Shown here: in pieces, positions 5,260-11,279 of the stretch
Layout: the number at the start of each line of letters is the position of its first letter
How positions within the stretch are numbered: the first letter of the stretch is position 1
Assembly: GCA_002774705.1 (NCBI GenBank)
Contig: PFCN01000004.1
Span: 12,273 to 23,551, forward strand
Reading direction: 5' to 3'
DNA length: 11,279 nucleotides
Source of the DNA: Candidatus Niyogibacteria bacterium CG10_big_fil_rev_8_21_14_0_10_42_19
GTDB taxonomy: Bacteria; Patescibacteriota; Minisyncoccia; 1-14-0-10-42-19
Program-made: the position numbers and the translations under genes
The notes under the pieces: model-generated
Database searches by the model: none
What the model saw: the letters and a program-made list of their open reading frames with translations, nothing else
What the model was told of the DNA's origin: nothing

Positions 5260-8132
5260 TTAATTTATTAGAACTCGAGAAATGGCTTCTTCGTCCGTTG
5301 CTATGGGAACGAAATCCATTTCTTTGAGCTCCGGATTGGCTTCTTTAATATAATCTACCGTCTCCTGAAGAGAAGACGGGTAAATAATAAAGCGTATCCC
5401 TTCTCTATGTGCGGCCGAAAATTTTTGCGCAAGACCCCCAACGGGAAGCATTTTCCCGCGGAGAGTCAGCTCTCCGGTCATCGCATACTTATGATCAACG
5501 GCGCGTCCGGAAAGGGCCGACATCAGCGCCACAAAAATAGTTATCGTCGCCGATGGTCCTTCTTTCTTTGTTGCCATCGGAGCAAAATGGACATGGAAAC
5601 GAGATTTTTCGAAGTCCTCGAGAGTAACCCCGAATTTGTTGTTGTCGTTTTCGGCGACTTTTCTTACGCGAGCAAGTGCCACGATCATGGACTCTTTCAT
5701 GACATCCATAATGCTACCTGTCGCAAAAATTTGATCCTCAAGCTTGGCGTACTTGGAACTTGAAACGTATCTTTCGACCTCTACAAAAAGAATTGATCCG
5801 CCGGCATCGCTGGCGGCAAGGCCCGTCGCCACTCCGATTTCCGGAGAAGTAGGTCGCGGTCTTTTGAACGTCGATCTTGGCCCTAAAAGTTTTGGAAGCA
5901 TATCCTGACGAACCAAGCATACTTTATGCCTGTTTTCAACCAGAAGCTTCCGGCACACGGCAGATATTTGGCGTTCGTATGTCCGGACTCCCGCTTCCTT
6001 ATCGGTCCATTCGTCCCTAATATCTTCCAAAGCCTCATCCGAAAAAGAAACTTCGGGAAGATGGTGATACTCAAGGGCTTTGGGAATAAGAAAGCGTTTG
6101 GCAATCTCAAGTTTTTCTCCCGCGGTGTATCCGGGAAACTCGATTATCTCCATCCGGTCGAGAAGAGCTGGCATTACGCCATCAAGGTTGTTTGCGGTCG
6201 TAATAAACAGGACCTCGGAAAGATCGAACGGCACACGCATAAACTTATCCGTAAAACCGTCCAAAGTTGAATCAAGTACCGCGAGAAATGCCGATTCCGG
6301 ATTTCCACGGACTTTTTTCATCTTATCAATCTCATCAATCATGAAGACCGGGTTTTTGGAACCGGCCTGAATAAGACCGCGAATGATCTGTCCTGGCATA
6401 GAGCCAAGGTAGGTTTCCGCAAATCCGTGGATCTCGTGCTCGTCCTCAACTCCCCCAAACGATGTCGCGTAGAAATTTCTTCCCATCGCCCGAGCGATAG
6501 AACGCCCAAGTGATGTTTTCGCGACACCAGGAGGTCCTACGAAACAAAGCACGGTCCGCTTTTTATGCTCGGGCCGCATCTCGGCTTTGCCCGATATAAC
6601 GAGCTCCATGAACTTTTCCTGCTCTTTTACGAGAGCAAGATAAGAAAGGACTCTTTCTTTGACGTGAGAAAGCCCGAAATGATCCTCATCAAGGATCTCC
6701 CGCGCGCGCTCAAGCGATATATCATCATTCGTTCGCGTAGTCCACGGAAGAGAAAAAAAGTTGCTTTCCAGCCATTCGGCGATCTTACCGTAAGGTGAAT
6801 CGTCCGGTTTATACCTTTTAATCTTCTCCAGCTGCTTTCTCGCCTCTTTTATGACGATAGCGGGCAGAGGAGGAGTGAGACCTTCAAGCTCCTTGAGTCG
6901 GGCTTCCCATCCGGCAATTTCCTCATTTTCATCGCCCAGCTGTTTATTCAGCTGGTCGCGCTGGACGCGAAGCATTATTTTATTCTGCTCTTCAGCCTGG
7001 TTCTTGACTCTTTTCGCAGAAATTTCCTTGAGTTTCGTTACCCGTTGATCAAAAAGAGACGCAAGCTCATACGTCTTCTCAAGACGCTCCGATAAAGAAT
7101 TGGCCTTAAGTACGGCGTAACGATAAGGGAACAGATCCGCTTCCCACATTGAATCCAGACCCACAAAAAATGGGAAGGAATCAAGCAGGGAACCTAACTT
7201 CCCCTCCCTAATAACTGCCGGGATGGCCTTCCATAAATTCAACGCACGTGGCGGGAAAAGTCCTTCGCCATGATTTTTTACGATCATAGCTATAGTTTCT
7301 AACTTTTCCTTTACCTGGGGATCGCTAAAATCTACATCCTTAATTTCGGGGAGGTGTTCAAGAACCGCGACAAGCGAAGGTCCGTCTTTCCACAAAACCC
7401 TTACCCTCTCAAGAGCCCTCATACGTACCATATCCTCGCCGATTTCTGCGTCTTTTATGACCTGAAAGCCTGCGATTACTCCAACATCGCACAGGTATTC
7501 TTTTTTGAAGTCGGTCTTATTATCATAATTAAAATTATCTTTACACGGGACCAGAACAACGAATTCCAGCGGATGACCCTCTTGTTCGGCTTTTAAAACA
7601 ACCGACTTTTCATATTCGGACAAAACTTGGATTGGTTCATCGATATATGTATCCGAAAAATAAATATTCGGACGATAAGGATGTCGGCAGGCAAATACGG
7701 GTACTTCCACCCTGCCTAACAATGCCAACAAAAGCTTCATCTCTCCGATAACACTTTCGGGAGGCATAATAGCCAGGGCGCGCTCCGTAAGAAACGCGAC
7801 CACCTCATCCCAACTCATTCTTTTGATTGGATTGCCATTTTTTACGGCAGCTATATTAATTTCTTTTAACTGTTCCGGAGATATCCCGTATTCGTTTAAA
7901 AAATAATTTCCTGGATTCTGATAATAATCCATGTGTTCCGGGAGAAGTTTTCCGGTTCTCAAGAATTCATCAAGACACCGATTGTGATGCGGAGGGCGCG
8001 GGTCGCCTGCTTCAAAAAAAGCTTCGTCCCGATCAACCTCGTCTTCCCAAATGTAATCCCCGCAAATCGTGCATGTGCCGTAGGCGTTTTCGCCAAAATC
8101 AATTCCGAGAGATCTTTTTCCTCGTCTTTCAT
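5260..8132 (-). CDS. lon: Lon-like ATP-dependent serine protease with N-terminal Cys/His cluster; frame broken near the start
   Basis: A cytoplasmic AAA+ protease of about 957 residues. Residue numbers here count from the in-frame TTG at 7962. A divergent LonN-like domain (about 60-300), a coiled-coil stretch (about 300-385), an AAA+ module (about 415-690) and a Lon protease domain (about 720-900) follow in order. Walker A reads GPPGVAKTS (476-484), with Ala where Lon usually has Gly. Walker B is VFMIDEID (539-546). The catalytic dyad is intact: Ser804 in GPSAT and Lys847 in GGLAQK, 43 apart as in E. coli Lon. Upstream of 7962 the frame stays open to a TGA at 8151-8149 and encodes a CTIC and HHNRC cluster, so the protein starts earlier. 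The only ribosome binding site and ATG (8132) lie in another frame, requiring one extra base in the A run at 8115-8119. It has its own promoter and a terminator. Confidence 0.9.
8115..8119 (-). other. Frame break in an A5 run at the start of the Lon-like gene
   Basis: From ATG 8132 the reading is MKDEEK and then runs into a stop within 60 codons. In the frame of the protease the sequence after the A run reads RSLGIDFGENAYGTCTICGD. Six A instead of five would join the two. That frame has no ATG, GTG or TTG between the upstream TGA (8149-8151) and the coding part. A sequencing or assembly slip, a real mutation or slippage during expression would all fit. Confidence 0.75.
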
Positions 8133-8137
8133 GACAC

Positions 8138-8143
8138 TCTCCT
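8138..8143 (-). promoter_or_regulatory. Ribosome binding site of the Lon-like gene
   Basis: AGGAGA lies 5 nt upstream of ATG 8132. It decides in favour of this start over the TTG at 7962, which has no Shine-Dalgarno sequence and would cut off the Cys/His cluster. Confidence 0.8.
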
Positions 8144-8217
8144 TTTTGTCACCTGACTTTACAGGTTATTTTCTGAAGTTGGTTTATTCTTGTTTTCAAT
8201 GGACAAGACAAGGAATT

Positions 8218-8299
8218 AAAAAAGGCAAGGTTTTTTATCCTCCAAATCTAATTCCCTCTTACTTAGGAATAGACTGGGGATAAAAACCCTTGCCCTTTT
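8218..8299 (-). promoter_or_regulatory. Long terminator-like hairpin in the leader of the Lon-like gene
   Basis: The outer arms (8220-8240 and 8278-8299) pair over about 20 bp. The interior continues with CCA/TGG, TCTA/TAGA and TTCC/GGAA pairings up to a small loop near 8257-8265, giving an almost continuous stem of about 33 bp. In RNA sense it ends in CTTGCC followed by six U (8223-8218). It starts about 13 nt after the predicted transcription start and ends about 85 nt before the ATG. It could be an attenuator, or a bidirectional terminator or palindromic repeat placed there by chance. No known riboswitch is recognised. Confidence 0.65.
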
Positions 8300-8318
8300 C
8301 TTTCTATAAGTTAAACGA

Positions 8319-8347
8319 AATATATCAAAATACTAATAATTTGTCAA
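8319..8347 (-). promoter_or_regulatory. Strong sigma-70 promoter of the Lon-like gene
   Basis: On the minus strand TTGACA (8347-8342) and TATATT (8324-8319) are separated by exactly 17 bp. Transcription would start near 8312, giving a leader of about 180 nt. I see no CIRCE element (the HrcA operator) around it. Confidence 0.8.
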
Positions 8348-8446
8348 TAATAAATACTTTCAATGAAGAAAAAATGGCCAAAATATGTAAATTTTGGCTT
8401 AAAAAATAAGTTTTTGTGACAACTAATATTGTGAACTCGTATAACT

Positions 8447-8472
8447 CAATACGCCAGGCGGATGGCGTATTG
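8447..8472. other. Short inverted repeat in an intergenic region
   Basis: CAATACGCC (8447-8455) and GGCGTATTG (8464-8472) form a 9-bp stem around 8 nt. There is no U run on either strand, so it is not a clear terminator. It lies downstream of the GIY-YIG pseudogene. The rest of 8348-8556 shows no gene. Confidence 0.45.
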
Positions 8473-8556
8473 GAAAAAAGTGAATAAGAACGTGTTTTTT
8501 TCTAGCCATGGTGAGGAAAAAGAACCCGCAAAAAAAAGATGAAAAAAGAACGGCGA

Positions 8557-8796
8557 TTAAATTAATCTTTTGTTTGCAAAAGCAAACCCCGAACATGATT
8601 TGAGATATTTTCCAAAATCGTATGCCTTCTTTTTATCTTTGAATCTACAATACTAAATAATTTCAAACGGTTGTTTATCTGAAGTATAACGAGTTTTAGA
8701 TGAATTATGCTCCTTAATTCTCTTTCTTAAATCGGTAGTAACGCCCTTGTAATAACTACCATCTTTTTGACTTTTGAGGATATATACAAAATACAT
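8557..8796 (-). pseudogene. GIY-YIG nuclease-domain protein (UPF0213/YhbQ-like), disrupted by an in-frame TAG
   Basis: An 80-codon frame from ATG 8796 to TAA 8557 is interrupted at codon 48 by TAG (8655-8653). Before the stop it reads MYFVYILKSQKDGSYYKGVT and TDLRKRIKEHN, the GIY and YIG part of a single-domain GIY-YIG protein. After the stop it continues in the same frame with KKKAYDFGKYLKS, ending FANKRLI, matching the family C-terminus. The stop sits where the family usually has a residue in a YYE-like strand. The catalytic Glu of the usual REKYLK is replaced (FGKYLK), and the YIG motif is YKG. The short length and both changes argue for decay, though a 47-residue product is possible. A weak -35/-10 (TTGTGT, 16 bp, TATTAT) lies directly upstream. 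Confidence 0.75.
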
Positions 8797-8816
8797 AAAC
8801 CTATAATAAAAAACGC

Positions 8817-8870
8817 CCTGCTTCACACAACCCTACTTCGTTAAAACTTCGCAGAGTGTGAGCTACGCAG
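8817..8870. repeat. Imperfect palindrome
   Basis: CCTGC..CACAC on the left and GTGTG..GCAGG on the right form an imperfect stem enclosing TACTTCGTTAAAACTTCG. It is the first of three consecutive palindromes between the pseudogene and the tRNA terminator. Confidence 0.5.
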
Positions 8871-8872
8871 GA

Positions 8873-8940
8873 CACTTCTTCGCTCCTCATGCTGCGTAGC
8901 GAGGCTACTTCGCGGAGCAACGCGAAGGAGCGAAGAAGTG
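8873..8940. repeat. Palindrome with perfect 15-bp arms
   Basis: CACTTCTTCGCTCCT (8873-8887) and AGGAGCGAAGAAGTG (8926-8940) pair perfectly. Inside are two smaller hairpins, GCGTAGC/GCTAC and CTTCGCG/CGCGAAG. The right arm runs directly into the tRNA-derived repeat beginning at 8939. It resembles REP-type intergenic palindromes. Confidence 0.7.
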
Positions 8941-9055
8941 CACCCTGTAGGGATCGGCCTCTACCTTTGGTCGAGACGCTACATCAACATAGTCGTTCCG
9001 CCAACCGACGGAACTCCTTGTTGACGTGCGCCTTCGGTTCGATCCCTACAGTGCA
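8939..9055. repeat. 117-bp imperfect hairpin whose ends copy the tRNA-Val 3' end
   Basis: The left end (8939-8956, TGCACCCTGTAGGGATCG) is an exact 18-bp direct copy of 9088-9105, the T-arm and acceptor end of the neighbouring tRNA-Val gene. The right end (9040-9055) is an inverted copy lacking two C. Interior arms include CATCAACA/TGTTGACG and CGTTCCG/CGGAACT. The whole could fold as one long hairpin. It does not fold as a tRNA: the D and anticodon arms are missing. Function unknown. Confidence 0.7.
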
Positions 9056-9056
9056 T

Positions 9057-9081
9057 AAAACTCCGGTTAAGCCGGAGTTTT
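9057..9081 (-). terminator. Terminator of the rplJ-rplL-tRNA-Val transcript
   Basis: AAAACTCCGG (9057-9066) and CCGGAGTTTT (9072-9081) form a perfect 10-bp stem with a 5-nt loop, ending in T residues on both strands. It lies 6 nt beyond the tRNA 3' end. Confidence 0.85.
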
Positions 9082-9087
9082 AAACTA

Positions 9088-9159
9088 TGCACCCTGTAGG
9101 GATCGAACCTACGACCTTTCCGATGTGAACGGAACGCTCTTCCACTGAGCCAAGGGTGC
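9088..9159 (-). tRNA. tRNA-Val, anticodon CAC
   Basis: A complete 72-nt cloverleaf: acceptor GCACCCT/AGGGTGC, D-arm GCTC/GAGC, anticodon stem TTCCG/CGGAA with loop TTCACAT (anticodon CAC, reading GUG), a 5-nt variable region, and T-arm GTAGG/CCTAC with loop TTCGATC. The discriminator is A, and CCA is not encoded. It lies 16 nt downstream of the rplL stop with no terminator between them. It is probably released from the ribosomal protein transcript by RNase P. A 6-bp hairpin (9160-9175) abuts its 5' end. Confidence 0.95.
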
Positions 9160-9175
9160 AGAGGCCAAAGCCTCT

Positions 9176-9583
9176 TTATTTAAGTTCAGCTTTTCCTCCC
9201 GCTGCTTCAATCTTACCTTTAAGTTCTTCCGCCTCCACCTTTGCCATGTTCTCCTTTAATACTTTTGGAGCGGCATCTACCAAATCTTTTGCTTCCTTAA
9301 GTCCGAGACCCAAGGCCTCGCGGACAACCTTAATAACCTGGATTTTCTGTTCTCCCGCGGCTTTAAGCTCAAGGTTAAATGAGGTCTTCTCTTCAACCGC
9401 CTCGCTCAAACCCGCGGCTTGAGGAGCTCCCCCCGCTATCATTATAGGCATCGCGGCGGAAACACCAAATTTTTCTTCTAAAACTTTAACCAGCTCCGAA
9501 AGATCAAGGGCGCTCATAGTTTCTATTTTCGAAACTATGTCCTTGAATTTTGCCGGAACTTCAACATTTTTTTCTTCGCTCAT
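9176..9583 (-). CDS. rplL: 50S ribosomal protein L7/L12
   Basis: A stalk protein of 135 residues (E. coli has 121) that recruits translation factors to the ribosome as dimers bound to the L10 C-terminal helix. The N-terminal dimerisation domain (about residues 8-45) contains SALDLSELVKVLEEKFGVSA. A short Ala/Gly hinge follows (about 45-60). The C-terminal domain (about 65-135) has the hallmark EALGLGLKEAKDLVDAAPK and a final GGKAEL. The start at 9583 is set by the family N-terminus. It lies 8 nt after the rplJ stop and has no Shine-Dalgarno sequence, only AT-rich sequence, so it probably depends on translational coupling. It is the second gene of an rplJ-rplL-tRNA-Val operon. Confidence 0.97.
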   Translation of the reverse strand: MSEEKNVEVPAKFKDIVSKIETMSALDLSELVKVLEEKFGVSAAMPIMIAGGAPQAAGLSEAVEEKTSFNLELKAAGEQKIQVIKVVREALGLGLKEAKDLVDAAPKVLKENMAKVEAEELKGKIEAAGGKAELK

Positions 9584-9591
9584 AAAATTAA

Positions 9592-10116
9592 TTATTTTTT
9601 ATTTGATAAATTATTCAGTACACCGACCAAATTTCTCATAGGACCGTTGAGCACTCTCACAAACCCGCTTAAGGGTGAGGCAATCGTACTCACTAGTTGG
9701 CCGATAAGCACCTCTTTCGGAGGAATGCTGGCCAAAGCTCTCACGGCTCCTATATTTATATAATTATTGTCGAATATTCCGCCCAAGATCTTCATACCCT
9801 CAAATGCCTTATTTTTCGTAAATTTCTGAATTATTTTCAAAGCATTAAGCTCTTCTGACGGTTCGAACATCAAAGCAAGCTCCCCTTCAAGTACGGGCGG
9901 CTCTCCGGAAAGCCTTAAACCATCGGCTACTCTTTTAACCAGACGTTTTTTGGCTACCTTAATATCCGCGCCGACTTCGCGGAGCGCTTTTCTTAACTCT
10001 GATATCTTTACGACGTTAAGCCCGTGAAAATTCAAGAAAACCACGGCCTTGGCTTTCTCCATTTTTTGATGAACTTCGCGGACTATTTCCTCTTTTTTTG
10101 CTCGTGTTATTGCCAT
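9592..10116 (-). CDS. rplJ: 50S ribosomal protein L10
   Basis: The stalk base protein, 174 residues (E. coli has 165), binding 23S rRNA H42-44 through its N-terminal domain and L7/L12 dimers through its C-terminal helix. It opens MAITRAKKEEIVREVHQKM, with the family motifs VVFLNFHGLNV (about 25-35), ELRKALREVGADIKVAKKRL (about 40-59) and LASIPPKEVLIGQLV (about 128-142). It ends in a helix PMRNLVGVLNNLSNKK. The ATG at 10116 is preceded at 7-nt spacing by GGGGT, which can pair with anti-SD CCUCC through one G-U. That sequence lies in the arm of a leader hairpin. L10 probably controls its own operon through the upstream leader. Confidence 0.97.
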   Translation of the reverse strand: MAITRAKKEEIVREVHQKMEKAKAVVFLNFHGLNVVKISELRKALREVGADIKVAKKRLVKRVADGLRLSGEPPVLEGELALMFEPSEELNALKIIQKFTKNKAFEGMKILGGIFDNNYINIGAVRALASIPPKEVLIGQLVSTIASPLSGFVRVLNGPMRNLVGVLNNLSNKK

Positions 10117-10124
10117 ATATTTTT

Positions 10125-10168
10125 ACCCCGCTAAAAGCGGGTTTTATCCCGGCGCAGCCGGGATAAAA
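10125..10168 (-). promoter_or_regulatory. Two adjacent hairpins over the rplJ ribosome binding region
   Basis: A perfect 12-bp stem (10142-10153 with 10157-10168, GCC-rich core TCCCGGC) is followed in RNA sense by a 5-bp CCCGC/GCGGG stem (10137-10141 with 10127-10131). The second stem holds the GGGG of the only Shine-Dalgarno-like sequence (10125-10129). Translation initiation on rplJ could be controlled by opening this stem. Confidence 0.6.
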
Positions 10169-10243
10169 AAAACGGCCAATATAAAAGCCGCGATTCAACC
10201 TCAGAAGGTCTTACGGTATCCCAGCCTTCTATCTACGGCTATT
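10165..10243 (-). promoter_or_regulatory. Ribosomal protein L10 leader with a possible attenuator
   Basis: The RNA reads GCCGTAGATAGAAGG, then a loop, then CCTTCTGAGGTTGAATCGC, matching the known L10 leader (r-protein autoregulatory element) with inner stem AGAAGG/CCTTCT and outer stem AGCCG (10240-10236) with CGGCU (10190-10186). The same CGGC (10190-10187) can instead pair with GCCG (10176-10173), which is followed directly by eight U (10172-10165). The outer leader stem and this weak terminator exclude each other. This suggests transcription attenuation by L10 or the L10-L12 complex. Confidence 0.8.
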
Positions 10244-10249
10244 AAACAT

Positions 10250-10278
10250 AATTTACTACAATGAACAGGAATATGCAA
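10250..10278 (-). promoter_or_regulatory. Probable promoter of rplJ-rplL-tRNA-Val
   Basis: On the minus strand TTGCAT (10278-10273) and TAAATT (10255-10250) are 17 bp apart. The predicted start near 10243 is just 3 nt before the L10 leader begins, which supports the call despite the modest box matches. Confidence 0.6.
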
Positions 10279-10285
10279 ATAATTC

Positions 10286-11279
10286 CTACGGATCCGCAAG
10301 AAATTTGCTTCTCCTTAAGAACACAACACCGACGGCGCTCAAAATACCCAATATAACCGCGCCCGAAAACCAAAACCACGAGCTACCAAAAAAAATTCTA
10401 TCTCCTTTTGACGGAACTTCGTTTACAATTGCCGTTTGGGTTTTATCCGCGGGTGTTTTTTCGACATCGCTTATGACCGAAGAGCTCTCCGGTTCTTCGG
10501 TTTTGTTTTGTTTAATACCCGCGGAATTATCCATATTTTGCGCGAGAACCGGCACGGTTTTTTGTGCCCCCAAAAAAGAATCGCTACCCGGGCTTGAGAG
10601 CCCGATTTTTACGAGGCCCTCAATCTTATGAAAGCTCTCATTTTCTTTTAACTCGCCTGAATAGGTAATCAAATCGGCTACCTCCGAGTTTTGATAAAGA
10701 AAAGAGATGCTCCCGTAATTTTTAAAAATTTCAAAACCAATCACGCTTTGGGATATAGCGAGATACTTCCCCGCAAGAATTATCGTATTTTCGGGGAAAT
10801 AAAAAGAGCTCTTGGAGTTGAAAATACCAAAACGCGAAATGTCCAGATTAAATTTTGAATCATTATAAAATTCAACAAACCCTCCTGCTCCCGGTTTTAC
10901 TTCCGATATATAAACCGGCAAAGAGATAACTTTTATTTTTAAATAATCAGACGCCCCGTACATCCCGCTTACGACATTGAGCGCGACCATATAATCACCC
11001 GGCAAAAAATAAGTATGTGTAATGTTTTTCCCGCTTTTATAAGACCCGTCGCCAAACGACCATTTATATTCGGCGTTACTCAAGGGCTCCCCCTTCAAAT
11101 CATAGCCGTTTCCCGAAAAAATGTTTTCGGAACCGGCTATCATAATGGCGTATGCCGATGCTTTCGCGGTTATTTTCGGCTCATTTTCGGAAGTTGAAGA
11201 AACCGAACCCGAGCTTTGAGTTTCCGTGGTGGAATCTTCCGATGGACTTATTTCTCCCGAAGAAAAATTCTCATTTGAA
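10286..11279 (-). CDS. PKD and lamin-tail domain surface protein, N-terminus outside the window
   Basis: The last 330 residues of a larger protein; the frame is open to the window edge, so the true start lies beyond 11279. The visible part starts with a Ser/Thr/Glu-rich linker (residues 1-34). A PKD-type domain follows (about 37-122) with the hallmark WSFGDG (73-78) and THTYFLPGDYMVALNV. Next is a lamin-tail-like domain (about 122-221; VYISEVKPGAGGFVEFYN, then FPENTIILAGKYLAIS). A low-complexity charged linker (about 240-295) leads to a C-terminal membrane helix (about 301-321) followed by RRSK. The order fits an extracytoplasmic protein anchored by its C-terminus. No LPxTG sortase motif is present. 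Ligand and role are unknown; such proteins are common in CPR genomes. The stop lies about 8 nt before the promoter of the rplJ operon, with no clear terminator between. Confidence 0.85.
   Translation of the reverse strand, partial: SNENFSSGEISPSEDSTTETQSSGSVSSTSENEPKITAKASAYAIMIAGSENIFSGNGYDLKGEPLSNAEYKWSFGDGSYKSGKNITHTYFLPGDYMVALNVVSGMYGASDYLKIKVISLPVYISEVKPGAGGFVEFYNDSKFNLDISRFGIFNSKSSFYFPENTIILAGKYLAISQSVIGFEIFKNYGSISFLYQNSEVADLITYSGELKENESFHKIEGLVKIGLSSPGSDSFLGAQKTVPVLAQNMDNSAGIKQNKTEEPESSSVISDVEKTPADKTQTAIVNEVPSKGDRIFFGSSWFWFSGAVILGILSAVGVVFLRRSKFLADP

Noticed and set aside
5407..7048. Plus-strand and alternative minus-strand frames inside the protease gene
   Set aside because: They overlap the Lon-like AAA+ and protease domains, which have intact catalytic motifs; none of the shadows has a ribosome binding site or family motif.
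8115..8119. Programmed -1 frameshift at the start of the Lon-like gene
   Set aside because: The site GAGGAAAAAGAT is not a canonical X XXY YYZ slippery heptamer and I see no downstream pseudoknot. A missing base in an A run is simpler.
8187..8214. Inverted repeat ATTCTTGT/ACAAGGAAT as a repressor operator for the Lon-like gene
   Set aside because: It is short and imperfect, lies downstream of the strong promoter and matches no operator I know, such as CIRCE.
8939..9055. A second tRNA or tRNA pseudogene
   Set aside because: Only the T-arm and acceptor end are copied; no D-arm or anticodon arm can be formed in either orientation.

Overview
This window looks like a stretch of a Candidate Phyla Radiation (Patescibacteria, probably Parcubacteria-like) genome. 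The inference rests on four things: a 23S rRNA gene carrying an ORF-less group I intron and many AT-rich expansion segments, a 23S gene standing apart from any 16S gene, a PKD/lamin-tail surface protein, and a divergent Lon-like protease. No taxonomic marker was searched, so this is an inference. Nearly everything is encoded on the minus strand.

Layout. Positions 1-3870 hold a 23S rRNA gene read leftwards; its 3' end lies beyond position 1 (position 1 is near E. coli 2475). It is interrupted by a 287-nt group I intron at E. coli position 1931 (547-833), whose P1, P3-P8 and P10 pairings can all be read off the sequence. It is also swollen by roughly 1 kb of helix extensions, including ones in H9, H25 and H45, the classic sites of excised intervening sequences. 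No 16S or tRNA precedes it. Instead there is a consensus promoter (4166-4193) and then a perfect terminator-like hairpin (4036-4070) ahead of the 23S 5' end. Next come a conserved-TM-helix (MscS-associated) membrane protein (4266-4952) and a Lon-like ATP-dependent protease (5260-8132). The protease has an N-terminal Cys/His cluster whose reading frame is broken near the start codon; it has its own strong promoter and a long terminator-like leader hairpin. A GIY-YIG pseudogene (8557-8796) and a cluster of palindromes follow; the palindromes include copies of a tRNA 3' end.

The right side carries an operon of promoter, L10-type leader, rplJ, rplL, tRNA-Val(CAC) and terminator, and then the 3' part of a PKD/lamin-tail surface protein cut by the window edge.

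Functionally the window is about translation (23S, L10, L7/L12, tRNA-Val), protein quality control (Lon) and the cell envelope (TM protein, surface protein). The most striking layer is RNA structure: a self-splicing intron, probable intervening sequences, and three leaders (23S, lon, rplJ) in which a terminator-like hairpin lies between promoter and gene.
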